DNA of 64,000 nucleotides from contig NZ_JAGDYM010000005.1 in the NCBI RefSeq assembly GCF_017565745.1, forward strand, positions 124,001-188,000. The letters run 5' to 3'. Below are positions 41,732-50,643 of the stretch, piece after piece. Source of the stretch: Leucobacter weissii. GTDB taxonomy: Bacteria > Actinomycetota > Actinomycetes > Actinomycetales > Microbacteriaceae. How positions within the stretch are numbered: the first letter of the stretch is position 1; each line of letters starts with the position of its first letter. The position numbers and the translations under genes were made by a program. The notes below the pieces were generated by a model. It did not search any database and was not told where the DNA came from. It was given only the letters and a program-made list of their open reading frames with translations.

Positions 41732-42646
41732 TCATCCGACCGCATCGCAGCTCTCGAAGACGTGGTCGGGGTCGTCCGGCGCGCTCAGGGCCCGGTCCCG
41801 CAGCACCATCGAACGGGGAGACCCGGGATCGCGGCACATCGCCGCGAAGGAGCGGGGCAGCCGGTCGGTGTACTCGATGTCGATGACGCGATCCCCGTAG
41901 ACGTCCGCGTACGCCGCGCACTCCTCCCAGGCCGCGCACTCCTCGACGAGCGCGAAGTCGAAGCCGGCGCTGGTGCGCAACTGCGCGGCGTCCTCGGCCG
42001 CGTTCTTCTGGCCGGCGGCCAGCCCGGCCGCGTGGGCCGTCTCGGCGAAGGAGGCCGCGAGCGCGAGGTTGTCCGCGAGGTCGAGCCGACCGTCGGAGCG
42101 CGTGTAGGAGTCGAGGTTGTCGAACTCGACCGCGTCGAAGCCGTCCGCTGCGCAGCCCGAGATCCAGGGCCCCACCGTGTCGAGGATGCGCGCCCGCTTG
42201 GCGGCCGTGGAGGTGTCGAGCAGGGCCTCGTCGGGCCAATCGGGATCCATGACGGGGACTCCCTCGTCGTGCAGCAGGAGCTCGTCCGGCCAGGTCTCGA
42301 GCTCACCGGGCTGCGTCTGGAAGCCGTTGACGTAGCAGATCGAGTACGCGCCCTCGACGGGAGCGGCGAGCCGGTCGCGACCCACCGCGCCGACCTCGTC
42401 GGCCGGCTCGTAGGCGCCCCCGAGCTGGTAGTCGGGGATCGCGCCGACCGGCGGCAAGACGATGGTCGGCGACGAGACGGGCGGCGAAGGCGCCGTGGGC
42501 GGTGCGGCGTTCGGCGAGGCGGAGACGCAGCCCGGCAGGAGGATCGCGAGCGCCGCGGCGATCAGGGCGCGGGGCGCGCGACTCCGACGCCCCAGGATCG
42601 GAGACGCGCCGTCATCGTGATGCGGCGCCGGCCGAGGAGAGGTCAC
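41732..42646 (-). CDS. GH114-like (endo-alpha-1,4-polygalactosaminidase family) lipoprotein
   Basis: Exported lipoprotein of 304 residues. From GTG 42646 the signal peptide leads to lipobox LLPGC; a Pro/Ser spacer follows, then a TIM-barrel of the GH114/TM1410 type with YQLGGAYEP, ICYVNGFQT, and the catalytic-strand motif DAVEFDNLDSY that is typical of the family. Such enzymes cut galactosaminogalactan-like polymers or are unassigned. A second adjacent GTG (42649) is an alternative start; TACTCT just upstream is a possible -10 of a leaderless message. It is convergent with the CGNR gene, 18 bp apart. Confidence 0.85.
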   Translation of the reverse strand: MTSPRPAPHHDDGASPILGRRSRAPRALIAAALAILLPGCVSASPNAAPPTAPSPPVSSPTIVLPPVGAIPDYQLGGAYEPADEVGAVGRDRLAAPVEGAYSICYVNGFQTQPGELETWPDELLLHDEGVPVMDPDWPDEALLDTSTAAKRARILDTVGPWISGCAADGFDAVEFDNLDSYTRSDGRLDLADNLALAASFAETAHAAGLAAGQKNAAEDAAQLRTSAGFDFALVEECAAWEECAAYADVYGDRVIDIEYTDRLPRSFAAMCRDPGSPRSMVLRDRALSAPDDPDHVFESCDAVG

Positions 42647-42812
42647 CACGTCAGAGTAGCGCCTACGGCGCGGAATCGGCGGGGAGCGCCGACCCGGTGC
42701 GGGCCGGAGCCCTCCCGCCTCCCTCGCCTCGCCGGCCTCGAACGGGCTCTTCCCGTCCCTGCGGCGGGTGCTCACGGGCAGTTCGGGTCCATTCGAGCGG
42801 GGGGCCGTGCGA

Positions 42813-42839
42813 CGAATACACTGATCCTGTGCGTATTCG
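42813..42839. promoter_or_regulatory. Inverted repeat upstream of DUF2520-panCB
   Basis: CGAATAC (42813-42819) and GTATTCG (42833-42839), perfect 7-bp arms with a 13-bp spacer. TACACT (42817-42822) within it fits an actinobacterial -10, so a bound protein would block the promoter 70 bp before the first gene. Confidence 0.4.
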
Positions 42840-42908
42840 ACGGAGAGCGGGAGACGCCGCCGGTGCGCGGCGGGCGCTCGTGGTCCCCGAGCCGGGCGGG
42901 AGTCGCTG

Positions 42909-43733
42909 ATGCCGCGGCAGGCCCTACCGCGCGTTCAGGTCGTCGGCGCCGGATCCTCCGGTGCCGGCCGGATGGCCGCTGCGCTCGTCGCGGCGCTCCG
43001 CGGCGCGGGCTACGACACCCCCGAGCCCGCCCCCCGCGGGGCGACCGGGGCGGGCGCCGGCATCGTGCTGCTCGCCGTGCCCGATGCCGCCATCCCCCAG
43101 GCGGCCGCGCTGATCGAGCCGGGCCGGCTCGTCGGGCACCTCTCCGGCGCGACCACGCTCGAAGCGCTGCGGCCGCACGAGGCCTTCGGCCTGCACCCGC
43201 TCACCTCGGTGGCGGCAGCGGGGGAGCCGCTCGCGGGCGAATCGCGCGAGTCGGGGGAGGGCGCCCGCACCGCCGCGGGCTCGGCCCTCCGCGGCAGCCA
43301 CGCCGCGGTCGTCGGCAGCAGCGAGCGGGCGCTCGCGACGGCGGAGCGGCTCGCTCGGGATCTCGGGATGACGCCGTTCACGGTCGCCGACCGCGACCGC
43401 GCGGCCTACCACGCGGCCGCTTCGATCGCCGCCAACTTCCTGATCGCCGTCGAGGGCTTCGCGGAGCGGCTCGCCGCGACCGCCGGTGTGCCGAGGCGCG
43501 CGCTCGTGCCGCTGGTGGAGTCCGCCCTGCGCAACTGGGCGGAGCTCGGCGCGCCGATCGCGCTGACCGGGCCCGTGGCCCGCGGAGACGAGGAGACCGT
43601 GGCGAGGCAGCGGGAGGCCGTCGCGTCGCGCTCGCCGGAGCGGCTCGCGCTCTTCGACGCCCTGCTGGCGGCCACGCGGGATCTCGCGGACGAGAGCCGG
43701 GCCGTCTCGGCGGAGCAGGATCGCGTCCGATGA
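42909..43733 (+). CDS. Rossmann-like / DUF2520 dehydrogenase-like protein
   Basis: Protein of 274 residues with a Rossmann N-terminus (VVGAGSSGAGRMA) and a C-terminal all-helical DUF2520 domain (YHAAASIAANFLIAVEGFAE). It resembles ketopantoate reductase-like proteins in layout. Genes of this type commonly precede panC in actinobacteria, as here, where its stop overlaps the panC start (ATGA). A ketopantoate reductase role would fill the gap between PanB and PanC, but the family is biochemically unproven to my knowledge. GGGAG precedes the ATG. Confidence 0.87.
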   Translation: MPRQALPRVQVVGAGSSGAGRMAAALVAALRGAGYDTPEPAPRGATGAGAGIVLLAVPDAAIPQAAALIEPGRLVGHLSGATTLEALRPHEAFGLHPLTSVAAAGEPLAGESRESGEGARTAAGSALRGSHAAVVGSSERALATAERLARDLGMTPFTVADRDRAAYHAAASIAANFLIAVEGFAERLAATAGVPRRALVPLVESALRNWAELGAPIALTGPVARGDEETVARQREAVASRSPERLALFDALLAATRDLADESRAVSAEQDRVR

Positions 43734-44587
43734 GGATCATCCGCACCGCGGCCGAGCTCCGCGCGCGACTCGAGCCCCTGCGCTCGGGCGGCATCGGCTT
43801 CGTCCCCACGATGGGCGCGTTGCACGAGGGGCATCTCTCGCTGCTGCGCGCCGCGCGCGCCGCTCACGGCACGGTCGTCCTGTCGATCTTCGTGAACCCC
43901 GCTCAGTTCGATCGCGGCGAGGATCTCGCCGCCTACCCGCGCGACGAAGCGCGGGACATCGAACTCGCGGAGGCCTCGGGCGTCGATCTCCTCTTCGCTC
44001 CGGAAGCGGGGGAGATCTACCCGCCCGGCTTCCGCACCACCGTGAGCGTCGGAGGCGCCGTCGCCGAATCGCTGGAGGGCGCCGCGCGCGGTCGCGCCCA
44101 TTTCGACGGCGTCGCCACGGTGGTGAGCAAGCTGCTGATCCTGGTGCGCCCCGATGCGGCCTACTTCGGTCGGAAGGACTTCCAGCAGCTGCTCCTCGTC
44201 CGCCGTCTCGTCGCCGATCTCGGCCTCCCCACCCGCATCGTGGGCTGCCCGACCGTGCGGGAGCCGGACGGGCTCGCGCGTTCGAGCCGCAACGTCGGTC
44301 TCGGCCCGGAGGAGCGTCGTCTCGCAGCGGCGGTTCCGGCCGCGCTGTCGGCCGCCGTCGCGGCGGTCCGCCAGGGCGTCGCGGACGCCGAGGAGATCCG
44401 GATCCGCGCCGGACGCGCGCTCGATCGCCCCGGTCTCGGGGTGGAGTACCTCGCCCTCGTGCACCCCGAGACGCTGGAGCCGGTCGCCGTCGTGACGGCG
44501 CCCACCGTGCTCGCGGTGGCCGTGCGCATCGGCGCGACCCGGCTGATCGACAACGAACTGCTCGACCCCGCTCCGATCGAAGGATGA
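43730..44587 (+). CDS. panC: Pantothenate synthetase
   Basis: ATP-dependent ligase joining pantoate and beta-alanine, the last step of pantothenate (vitamin B5) synthesis; 285 residues, standard length. PTMGALHEGHLSL (nucleotide-binding HxGH) lies at about 26-38, NPAQFDRGEDL, FGRKDFQQL and the KMSKS-like R-S-S-R-N loop (ARSSRNVGL) follow. The open frame extends far upstream but ATG 43730, overlapping the DUF2520 stop, is the family start. It is coupled to panB by another ATGA overlap. Confidence 0.97.
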   Translation: MRIIRTAAELRARLEPLRSGGIGFVPTMGALHEGHLSLLRAARAAHGTVVLSIFVNPAQFDRGEDLAAYPRDEARDIELAEASGVDLLFAPEAGEIYPPGFRTTVSVGGAVAESLEGAARGRAHFDGVATVVSKLLILVRPDAAYFGRKDFQQLLLVRRLVADLGLPTRIVGCPTVREPDGLARSSRNVGLGPEERRLAAAVPAALSAAVAAVRQGVADAEEIRIRAGRALDRPGLGVEYLALVHPETLEPVAVVTAPTVLAVAVRIGATRLIDNELLDPAPIEG

Positions 44588-45495
44588 CCCCCGTGCCGAC
44601 GACCCCCGCGCCAACGCCTCTCCTGTCGCAGCCCGCTGCGCCCGCCGCCAGGATCACGCTCACCCGCCTGACTGAGATGAAGGCGCAGGCCGAACCCATC
44701 GTCATGGTGACGGCCTACGACCATCCGGGCGCCCGGCTCGCGGAGCGCGCCGGGGCCGACATGCTGCTGGTCGGGGACTCCGGGGCGCAGGTGGTGCTCG
44801 GCTACGACGCCACCGTGCGGGTCTCGGTCGACGAGATGATCACCCTGTCCGCGGCGGTGCGCCGCGGCGCCGACCGCGCCCTCGTCGTGTGCGACCTCCC
44901 GTTCGGCTCGACCGAGGCGTCCGACGCGCAGGCCGTCGAGACCGCGGTGCGCTTCGTGCGCGAGGCCGGAGCCGACGCCGTGAAGCTCGAGGGCGGCAAC
45001 CCGGACCGGGCCAGTCGGATCCGCGCCATCGTCGCCGCCGGCATCCCGGTCGTCGGGCATGTGGGGCTGACGCCGCAGACGGCGACCCAGCTCGGCGGAC
45101 TGCGGGCGCAGGGCCGCACCGCCGAGAGCGCTCGCCGCGTCGTGACCGACGCGCTGGCCGTGCAGGCCGCGGGCGCGAGCGCGCTCGTGATCGAGGCGGT
45201 GCCGAGCGAGGTCGTCGCCGCGGTGCTCCCGAGGCTCGAGATCCCAGTGATCGGGATCGGCGCCGGGCCGGCCGACGGGCAGGTGCTCGTGCTCCACGAC
45301 CTGCTCGGGATCACCGAGGGACGCCAAGCCAGATTCGTGAAGCGGTTCGCGGAACTCGGCGATGCCGTCGTCGGCGGCATCGAGGCCTACGCCGCCGAGG
45401 TCCGCTCGGGGGCGTTCCCGGCGCCCGAGCACCAGTATCCGGCGTCGCCGGAGGCCGTGCGCGCCGCACTGGAGGCCGCCGCCTCGGTGTCCTGA
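44584..45495 (+). CDS. panB: 3-methyl-2-oxobutanoate hydroxymethyltransferase
   Basis: Makes ketopantoate from 2-oxoisovalerate and methylenetetrahydrofolate. At 303 residues it carries an about 25-residue N-terminal Pro/Ala extension before the conserved core (VMVTAYDHPGARLAE, GDSGAQVVLGYD, VKLEGG, VGHVGLTPQ, IGIGAG). Metal-binding Asp in LLVGDS and DLPFGS, and catalytic Glu in VKLEGG or VIEAVP are kept. Its ATG overlaps the panC stop. It closes the three-gene operon, which with a DUF2520 reductase candidate could make pantothenate from 2-oxoisovalerate if beta-alanine is available. Confidence 0.97.
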   Translation: MTPVPTTPAPTPLLSQPAAPAARITLTRLTEMKAQAEPIVMVTAYDHPGARLAERAGADMLLVGDSGAQVVLGYDATVRVSVDEMITLSAAVRRGADRALVVCDLPFGSTEASDAQAVETAVRFVREAGADAVKLEGGNPDRASRIRAIVAAGIPVVGHVGLTPQTATQLGGLRAQGRTAESARRVVTDALAVQAAGASALVIEAVPSEVVAAVLPRLEIPVIGIGAGPADGQVLVLHDLLGITEGRQARFVKRFAELGDAVVGGIEAYAAEVRSGAFPAPEHQYPASPEAVRAALEAAASVS

Positions 45496-45611
45496 GGACC
45501 CGCCGGTCGGGAGGAGTGGGGGAGGCGACCCGCGCGCCGCGCCGCGTGCGGAGGGCGCGTTCACATCACGAAATATGACAGGCGAATTATAAGTATTGCT
45601 TCGCGTTCCCA

Positions 45612-45617
45612 TAAGCT
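45612..45617 (+). promoter_or_regulatory. Putative -10 of surface-protein gene
   Basis: TAAGCT fits TANNNT and ends 9 bp before ATG 45627, implying a very short leader; no ribosome site is visible. The surrounding 9-mer CATAAGCTG recurs at 52303, before another start lacking a ribosome site. Confidence 0.4.
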
Positions 45618-45626
45618 GCTTCTCTG

Positions 45627-48600
45627 ATGAGCGCACACACCAGAACCCGCAACGGGACACGCCCGACACTCCGCAGCATCGGCGCCGCCGCACTGGGAGC
45701 CCTGCTCCTGCTCCCCGCGATCGGCATCGCGGCGAGCCCCGCCGTCGCCGCCGTCGGCGACACCTACCGGATCATCAATCCGACGAGCAACAGCGGAACG
45801 AGCATCCGCTTCGACGGCTCGGGCTCCAACACCGTCACGCGGCTCTGGACGCTCCAGGGGCAGAGCGGCGCGGCGACGCAGAGCAGCTATTCGGTGGACT
45901 TCCACGGCACCTCGCCCACGACGAACAACGAGTACACGCAGGCCGACTGGGTGAGCGACGCGCCGCCGCACGGGGCCGCCGCGCTCTCCGCGACGGCCCA
46001 GGCGAACCGGGGCCGGATCGAGTGGATCCTCAAGAACTCCTACCCGGCGGTCGGCACCTCCTCCAGCCTCAACGCGCTGCGCGACGACATCCGCGCCGCG
46101 GGCTACACCGATTTCCCGACCGCCAGCTGGTGGCAGGTCGCCGAGGGCATCGCCGGCACGCAGGCGGCGATCTGGCATCTGACCGACGGCGTCGACCTCG
46201 ACCTCGCGAACACGACCCCGAACAACGACCGCATCAAGATCCTCTACCGCTACCTGCTCGAACAGTCCGCGGATGCGGTCGCGAGCACGCCCGATCCGCC
46301 GACCGTCGAGGTCGTCTCCGAGACGGGCCGGGATCCGTTCTCGGTCGAACCCGGAGCGTCGTTCGGCCCCTTCGCGCTCGAGTCGAGCGTCAACGCCACG
46401 CTGAGCGTCAGCGGTCCCGCCGTCGTCATCGACGAGCAGGGCGTCGCGGTCTCCGGCCCCCAGGCCCCCGGCACGCGATTCTGGCTGCGGCCGACCGCGT
46501 CGCCCGCGGCGCCGGGCAGTGCCACGGTCACCGCGACCACCGTCGACGTGACGAGCACCGTGGTGAACGCGGCCTTCGGGCGGCAGCACGTCTCGCCGAA
46601 CGCGGTGCGGGAGACGCTGGCGGTCACCTCCACCGACACGCAGAACGCCACCCACGCGCTCACCGCGAGCTGGGTGCTCGACCAGAGCAACCCGGGCGAC
46701 TTCGACCCCGACGGCTCCGCGACCGAGCGGGAGTTCGTCTACAACCAGCCCGGCGAGCAGAGCGCGACCCTGCAGAACATCGTCTTCACCGACGGCACCT
46801 CGACGACCACGGACGCCATCGGCCTCGCGGGGATCGGCACGCCGGGCCTCGACGCCTATTCGGCTGACTTCCCCGGCACCGGCGCGAACACGCCGCTGGG
46901 GCCGAACGTCGCCGACCAGACCAGGTTCACGGAGAAGGACTGGAACGCCGCCGCGAAGCTCGCCGACAACGACGGACAGGAAGAGGTCGCTCGGATCCTC
47001 AGCGACGCCTATCCGAACACGAGCCTCGCGAATCTCACGGCCGCGCTCAAGAACGCGGGCCTGGTCGCGCCGAGCGCCGGCAACATCAAGTCCTGGGAGG
47101 CCTACGCGGGCGCTCAGGCGGCGATCTGGCACTTCACCGACGGCAAGGACCTCGATACCACCCGATACGCCGACCCGGTCGCCGTGACGGCCTCGTCGAC
47201 CGCCGACGGCTTCTCCGCGGAGAGGGTGCTGAACGCGGAGTCCGCCTCGGGGTGGCGCGCGAATGCGGCGGGCGAGGCCACCCTCGACTTCACGTTCCCC
47301 GCCAGGTTCGAGCCGCGATCCTACTCGGTCGCCTCGCTCGATGGCGGCGCCCAGGCGAACACGCCGACCGGCTGGAAACTGCAGCGCAGCTTCGACGGCG
47401 GCGCCACCTACCAGGACGTGTCCACGAGCGCGGTGACGCACTCCTTCGCGGGAGGCAGCGCCGAGACGCGGGTCAGCGGAAACATCCCGCCGGGTGCGAG
47501 CTACGGATCCTGGACGACGGATCTCCGTCTGGTCTTCACGGGCGCGCACGACCCCGAACAGCCCGTCGAGATCGGCGCGGTGTCGTTCGAGGGCTTCGGC
47601 GTCTTCGGCGCTCAGCCGAACGAGTCGTTCCGGCAGTACGCCAACAATACGAACGTCGTGCACCTCTACACCCACCTGCTGGCGCGCGCGGCCTCGCATC
47701 CGATCCCGAACCCCGAGCCGCAGACCGAGCTCTCCGGCGACACGCTGGTGCAGCGCGAAAGCGGCGATGAGCTGATCGGGCCGTTCACCCTCGCGGCGAG
47801 CCTCGCGCCGAGCGATCCGCTCTCCGCCCGGGTCACCGTCTCCGGTCACTCCGCCGGCGCCGGCCTCGTCACCGACCCGCTCGGAACGCCGGCGGACTTC
47901 CTCGACCTCGCCGATGGGCAGCAGTTCTACTTCGCACCCCTCGACGGGGAGACGGGCGACATCACCCTCACCGCGCGGACGACCGCGCAGAGCTGGGTGA
48001 CCGCGCGGGCCCTCGACGGGGTCCGGCAGGGCGCGCAGGGACCGGTCCTCACCGGACTCGGCGTCCAGTCGCTGAGCGCGGTCGACACCCTCGAGCTGGC
48101 GTTCGGCCTCCTGGGGGAGTCCACACTCGCCCCGGATGCGGGTGAAGCGCAGCCGGGCCAGACGGTCGTCCTCACGGGCGCGAACTTCCGGGCGGGCGAG
48201 ACGATCACCCTCGCGTTCGGCGATCCGGCGGCGCCGATCCTGAGCGAGCCGGATCCGCTCGTCGCGGATGAGCACGGCGCCTTCGAGGCGACCATCACCG
48301 TGCCCGCCGACGCCGCGCCGGGCCCGCACCGCATCGTCGCGACGGGCGCGGCCTCCGGGCGCACCGCGGACACCCAGCTCTCCGTGGTTCCCGCTCCCGT
48401 GCTGACCCTCTCACCCGAGGTGGTGCCGCAGGGCGGGGTCTTCGACGCCAGCGGCATCGACTTCCGACCCGGCGATCTCGTGCGGTTCGAGTTGCACGCC
48501 GGCACGGGCACCACCGCCGGAGCCGCGAATGCGAACTCCGCAGTGAGCACTTCGCAGGCAGCGGCCGCCGAGGGGCCGGTGCTGGGCACCGCGACGGTCC

Positions 48601-48935
48601 AGGCCGATGGCTCGGTAGCGTTCCGCGGTCGGATCCCCGCTGACACTCCTCCCGGTGATCACGACCTTCTGGCCGTCCACGACGGACAGAACGTGGAGCT
48701 GGCCCGAGCGCGCGTCCTCGTGGAGCAGGCGGAGGCGGCGCCCGCCCCGGCGCCCCCGTCCGATCCGCCGGCCGACGACGAGCCGGCGCCGGAGCGGACC
48801 CCGGACGAGGAGGACGGGGAGAAGGAGCTCGCCGACACCGGTTCGGCGCCGCTCGATCTCGTCGGGTGGCTCGCGCTCGCGGCGCTCGGCGTCGGCGCGG
48901 TGCTCGTGGGCGCGCGGCGCGGCGCGCGCCGCTGA
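45627..48935 (+). CDS. LAxTG-anchored surface protein with two serine-variant thioester (TQxA) domains
   Basis: Wall protein of 1102 residues without a single cysteine. Signal peptide to about A42. Thioester-domain 1: YSVDF with S89 where the domain normally has Cys, and GTQAAIW with Q179. A beta domain (about 230-310). Thioester-domain 2: AYSADF with S412 and GAQAAIW with Q497; it seems split by a discoidin-like domain (about 515-660) before FRQYANNTNVVHLY resumes it. A second beta domain, then two IPT/Ig-like domains (from about 835 and 925), a Pro/Glu spacer, LADTG at 1068-1072, a membrane helix and Arg tail: a sortase E-type signal. Thioester domains in Gram-positives bind host or surface amines covalently; with Ser in place of Cys that chemistry should be lost or changed to an ester. 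Confidence 0.92.
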   Translation: MSAHTRTRNGTRPTLRSIGAAALGALLLLPAIGIAASPAVAAVGDTYRIINPTSNSGTSIRFDGSGSNTVTRLWTLQGQSGAATQSSYSVDFHGTSPTTNNEYTQADWVSDAPPHGAAALSATAQANRGRIEWILKNSYPAVGTSSSLNALRDDIRAAGYTDFPTASWWQVAEGIAGTQAAIWHLTDGVDLDLANTTPNNDRIKILYRYLLEQSADAVASTPDPPTVEVVSETGRDPFSVEPGASFGPFALESSVNATLSVSGPAVVIDEQGVAVSGPQAPGTRFWLRPTASPAAPGSATVTATTVDVTSTVVNAAFGRQHVSPNAVRETLAVTSTDTQNATHALTASWVLDQSNPGDFDPDGSATEREFVYNQPGEQSATLQNIVFTDGTSTTTDAIGLAGIGTPGLDAYSADFPGTGANTPLGPNVADQTRFTEKDWNAAAKLADNDGQEEVARILSDAYPNTSLANLTAALKNAGLVAPSAGNIKSWEAYAGAQAAIWHFTDGKDLDTTRYADPVAVTASSTADGFSAERVLNAESASGWRANAAGEATLDFTFPARFEPRSYSVASLDGGAQANTPTGWKLQRSFDGGATYQDVSTSAVTHSFAGGSAETRVSGNIPPGASYGSWTTDLRLVFTGAHDPEQPVEIGAVSFEGFGVFGAQPNESFRQYANNTNVVHLYTHLLARAASHPIPNPEPQTELSGDTLVQRESGDELIGPFTLAASLAPSDPLSARVTVSGHSAGAGLVTDPLGTPADFLDLADGQQFYFAPLDGETGDITLTARTTAQSWVTARALDGVRQGAQGPVLTGLGVQSLSAVDTLELAFGLLGESTLAPDAGEAQPGQTVVLTGANFRAGETITLAFGDPAAPILSEPDPLVADEHGAFEATITVPADAAPGPHRIVATGAASGRTADTQLSVVPAPVLTLSPEVVPQGGVFDASGIDFRPGDLVRFELHAGTGTTAGAANANSAVSTSQAAAAEGPVLGTATVQADGSVAFRGRIPADTPPGDHDLLAVHDGQNVELARARVLVEQAEAAPAPAPPSDPPADDEPAPERTPDEEDGEKELADTGSAPLDLVGWLALAALGVGAVLVGARRGARR

Positions 48936-49660
48936 TCGTGCCCCGTCATCGCCTCAGGGCGGCCCCGCCGCCGTAGTCCGCACGAACGGCCCGGATCTCC
49001 GGGTCTGGTCGGGCGCTCGCCGACTCGCTCCACCGATCCAGGTGGTCGGGCCCGTGCCTCCGATCGGCATCCGGATCTCGGTATTCCGTTCGGGGGTCGG
49101 ATCGGGTGCAGCTCGGCGGATGTCGGTGGCGGGGTTGTACTGGTGTCATGAACGTTCCAGACCTCGACCCCGACTCCGGCCGGCCGGACGCCGCAGCCGA
49201 CGGGCCACTGCCCGTCGGCTGCATGAGGCCCGGGCACGGGAAGGCGCTGCGACCCGGATCACACCCTCGAACACCACAGCGATTGGGAAGCGACCCCGGA
49301 ACCCGGCGGTGTGCTCCGCCGGCGCAGCCCCACCGGCCGCGAACACGTCGACCGACCACCCGGCCGGCAACCGCCCGGCCGGCAACCGGTTGGGCGCTGC
49401 ACACGCCAGGTTGACGCCGGGCGCCGAGCGAGCGCGGGAAGCCTCACCGACCGCGCAGAGGCATCGGAACCCGACCGTCAGGGTCGGCAGCACCAGCGAA
49501 AACGATCCGGCTCGAACCCGACCCGCCCTGGTGAATCTGCGGTCCCGCACGACGACGCGACCTCGGCCCTCGCGTCCATCTCTTCGCGCGGTCCCCCTCG
49601 TGCTGCGCGACGTGAGCGCTGCGGACGCGGCGGGAACGAGCGCGCCGCCGGCTCGATCCC
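48936..49660. other. 725-bp stretch without a supportable gene
   Basis: Several frames are open on both strands, but their composition is Arg/Pro/Ala-rich and none has a ribosome site plus recognisable protein. A 15-bp unit CCCGGCCGGCAACCG is tandemly duplicated at 49359-49388. A weak hairpin CCCGG-ATCT-CCGGG lies near 48990-49003 after the surface-protein gene. The stretch may be a decayed gene or spacer. An ATG frame at 49148 (about 88 codons) is the least bad candidate but I do not call it. Confidence 0.5.
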
Positions 49661-50206
49661 TTAGGCGTGGTAGATCGGGCGGCTCGGGCGGATCGCCTTC
49701 GCGCGCACGAGCAGCAGGTAGAGCTCGCAGCCCAGGCAGAACCCGAAGGCGGCGTTGAGGAACGCCGCGACGAACGCCGCCGCGCCGGCGATCACGAGGG
49801 CCCAAGGCACCCCGATCAGGTGCAGGACGAGGCCGACGCCCACCACGATCAGTCCCACCAGCTGGGCGAAGCGCGGCGGTCGGTGATCCTCCCACTCGCT
49901 CGGCGGGCCGAGCCGCGGCCGCACGACCGCGCGGAAGAGCGCGGGGAACGGGTGGGTGCGCGCCGAGACCAGCGACCAGGCGAACAGCAGGGCCACGATC
50001 GTGAGGAGGACGAAGCCCGGGTCGGCGATCCGCTCGCTCAGCGGCAGCGCTCCGAGGCCGGCCTGCGCCGAGGTGCCGATCAGCGAGAGATAGGTGCCCA
50101 CGAGCAGCAGCAGCGCGGTGATCGCCGCACCGAAGCGGGGGGAGCGGGGATCGACGGTGCCGGGAGGAGGCTTCTGGGCGGTCTCCGCGGTCGTGTGCTC
50201 GGTCAT
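49661..50206 (-). CDS. DUF4395 membrane protein
   Basis: Integral membrane protein of 181 residues with four helices (about 27-48, 62-82, 113-135, 136-155). The family mark is the cysteine pair in AAFGFCLGCELYLL. DUF4395 genes are often next to thioredoxin-like genes; here the start overlaps the thioredoxin stop (ATGA), supporting a redox partnership in which the membrane CxxC exchanges electrons with the thioredoxin. Its enzymatic role is not established. Confidence 0.9.
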   Translation of the reverse strand: MTEHTTAETAQKPPPGTVDPRSPRFGAAITALLLLVGTYLSLIGTSAQAGLGALPLSERIADPGFVLLTIVALLFAWSLVSARTHPFPALFRAVVRPRLGPPSEWEDHRPPRFAQLVGLIVVGVGLVLHLIGVPWALVIAGAAAFVAAFLNAAFGFCLGCELYLLLVRAKAIRPSRPIYHA

Positions 50207-50643
50207 CTGGTGCCTCCGATGGTCGTATCGAGTTCTCTGGTGAGCGTGGCCCGGTCTATCGTGCCGGACAGCCGGGTGCGGGCCACCCCTGCGCCGTCGA
50301 GAATGAGGACCGTCGGCGTCTGCGTCAGCCGGTACTTCGAGGCGAGGTCCGGCTGATCGGTCACGTCCACGTGGACGAAGTCGACGCCCGGGCGATGCTC
50401 GACCAGCTGCGAGATCGTGCGTCGAGTCGCCGGGCAGCGGGTGCAGTACACCGTGCTGAACTGCACGACCGTGCCGGTGAGACCGAATTCCTCGGCGCCG
50501 AACTCGTGCGGGTCGATGCCCTCACCGCCGTCCCCGGCGTCCAGGGCGCGCACGCGCGGGCCCCGTCTCGCGAGCAGCCAGCCGACCACCGCGGCGACGG
50601 CGAGGAGCGCGAGGACGAGGCCGAGCGCGGCGATCGGCGTCAT
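50203..50643 (-). CDS. Membrane-anchored thioredoxin-family protein
   Basis: Protein of 146 residues: an N-terminal membrane helix (about 5-25), a short acidic linker and a thioredoxin domain with active site YCTRCP (C67, C70) and the cis-proline in QTPTVLI. The TRCP active site differs from the WCGPC of housekeeping thioredoxin, as in small secreted or envelope thioredoxins. It is coupled on both sides: its start overlaps the cysteine synthase stop and its stop the DUF4395 start. Envelope disulfide handling tied to cysteine supply is the likely theme. Confidence 0.9.
   Translation of the reverse strand: MTPIAALGLVLALLAVAAVVGWLLARRGPRVRALDAGDGGEGIDPHEFGAEEFGLTGTVVQFSTVYCTRCPATRRTISQLVEHRPGVDFVHVDVTDQPDLASKYRLTQTPTVLILDGAGVARTRLSGTIDRATLTRELDTTIGGTR

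Noticed and set aside
49148-49414. Small plus-strand gene of about 88 codons
   Set aside because: No ribosome site; the product is Pro/Arg/Thr-rich and includes the tandem 15-mer; not supportable.
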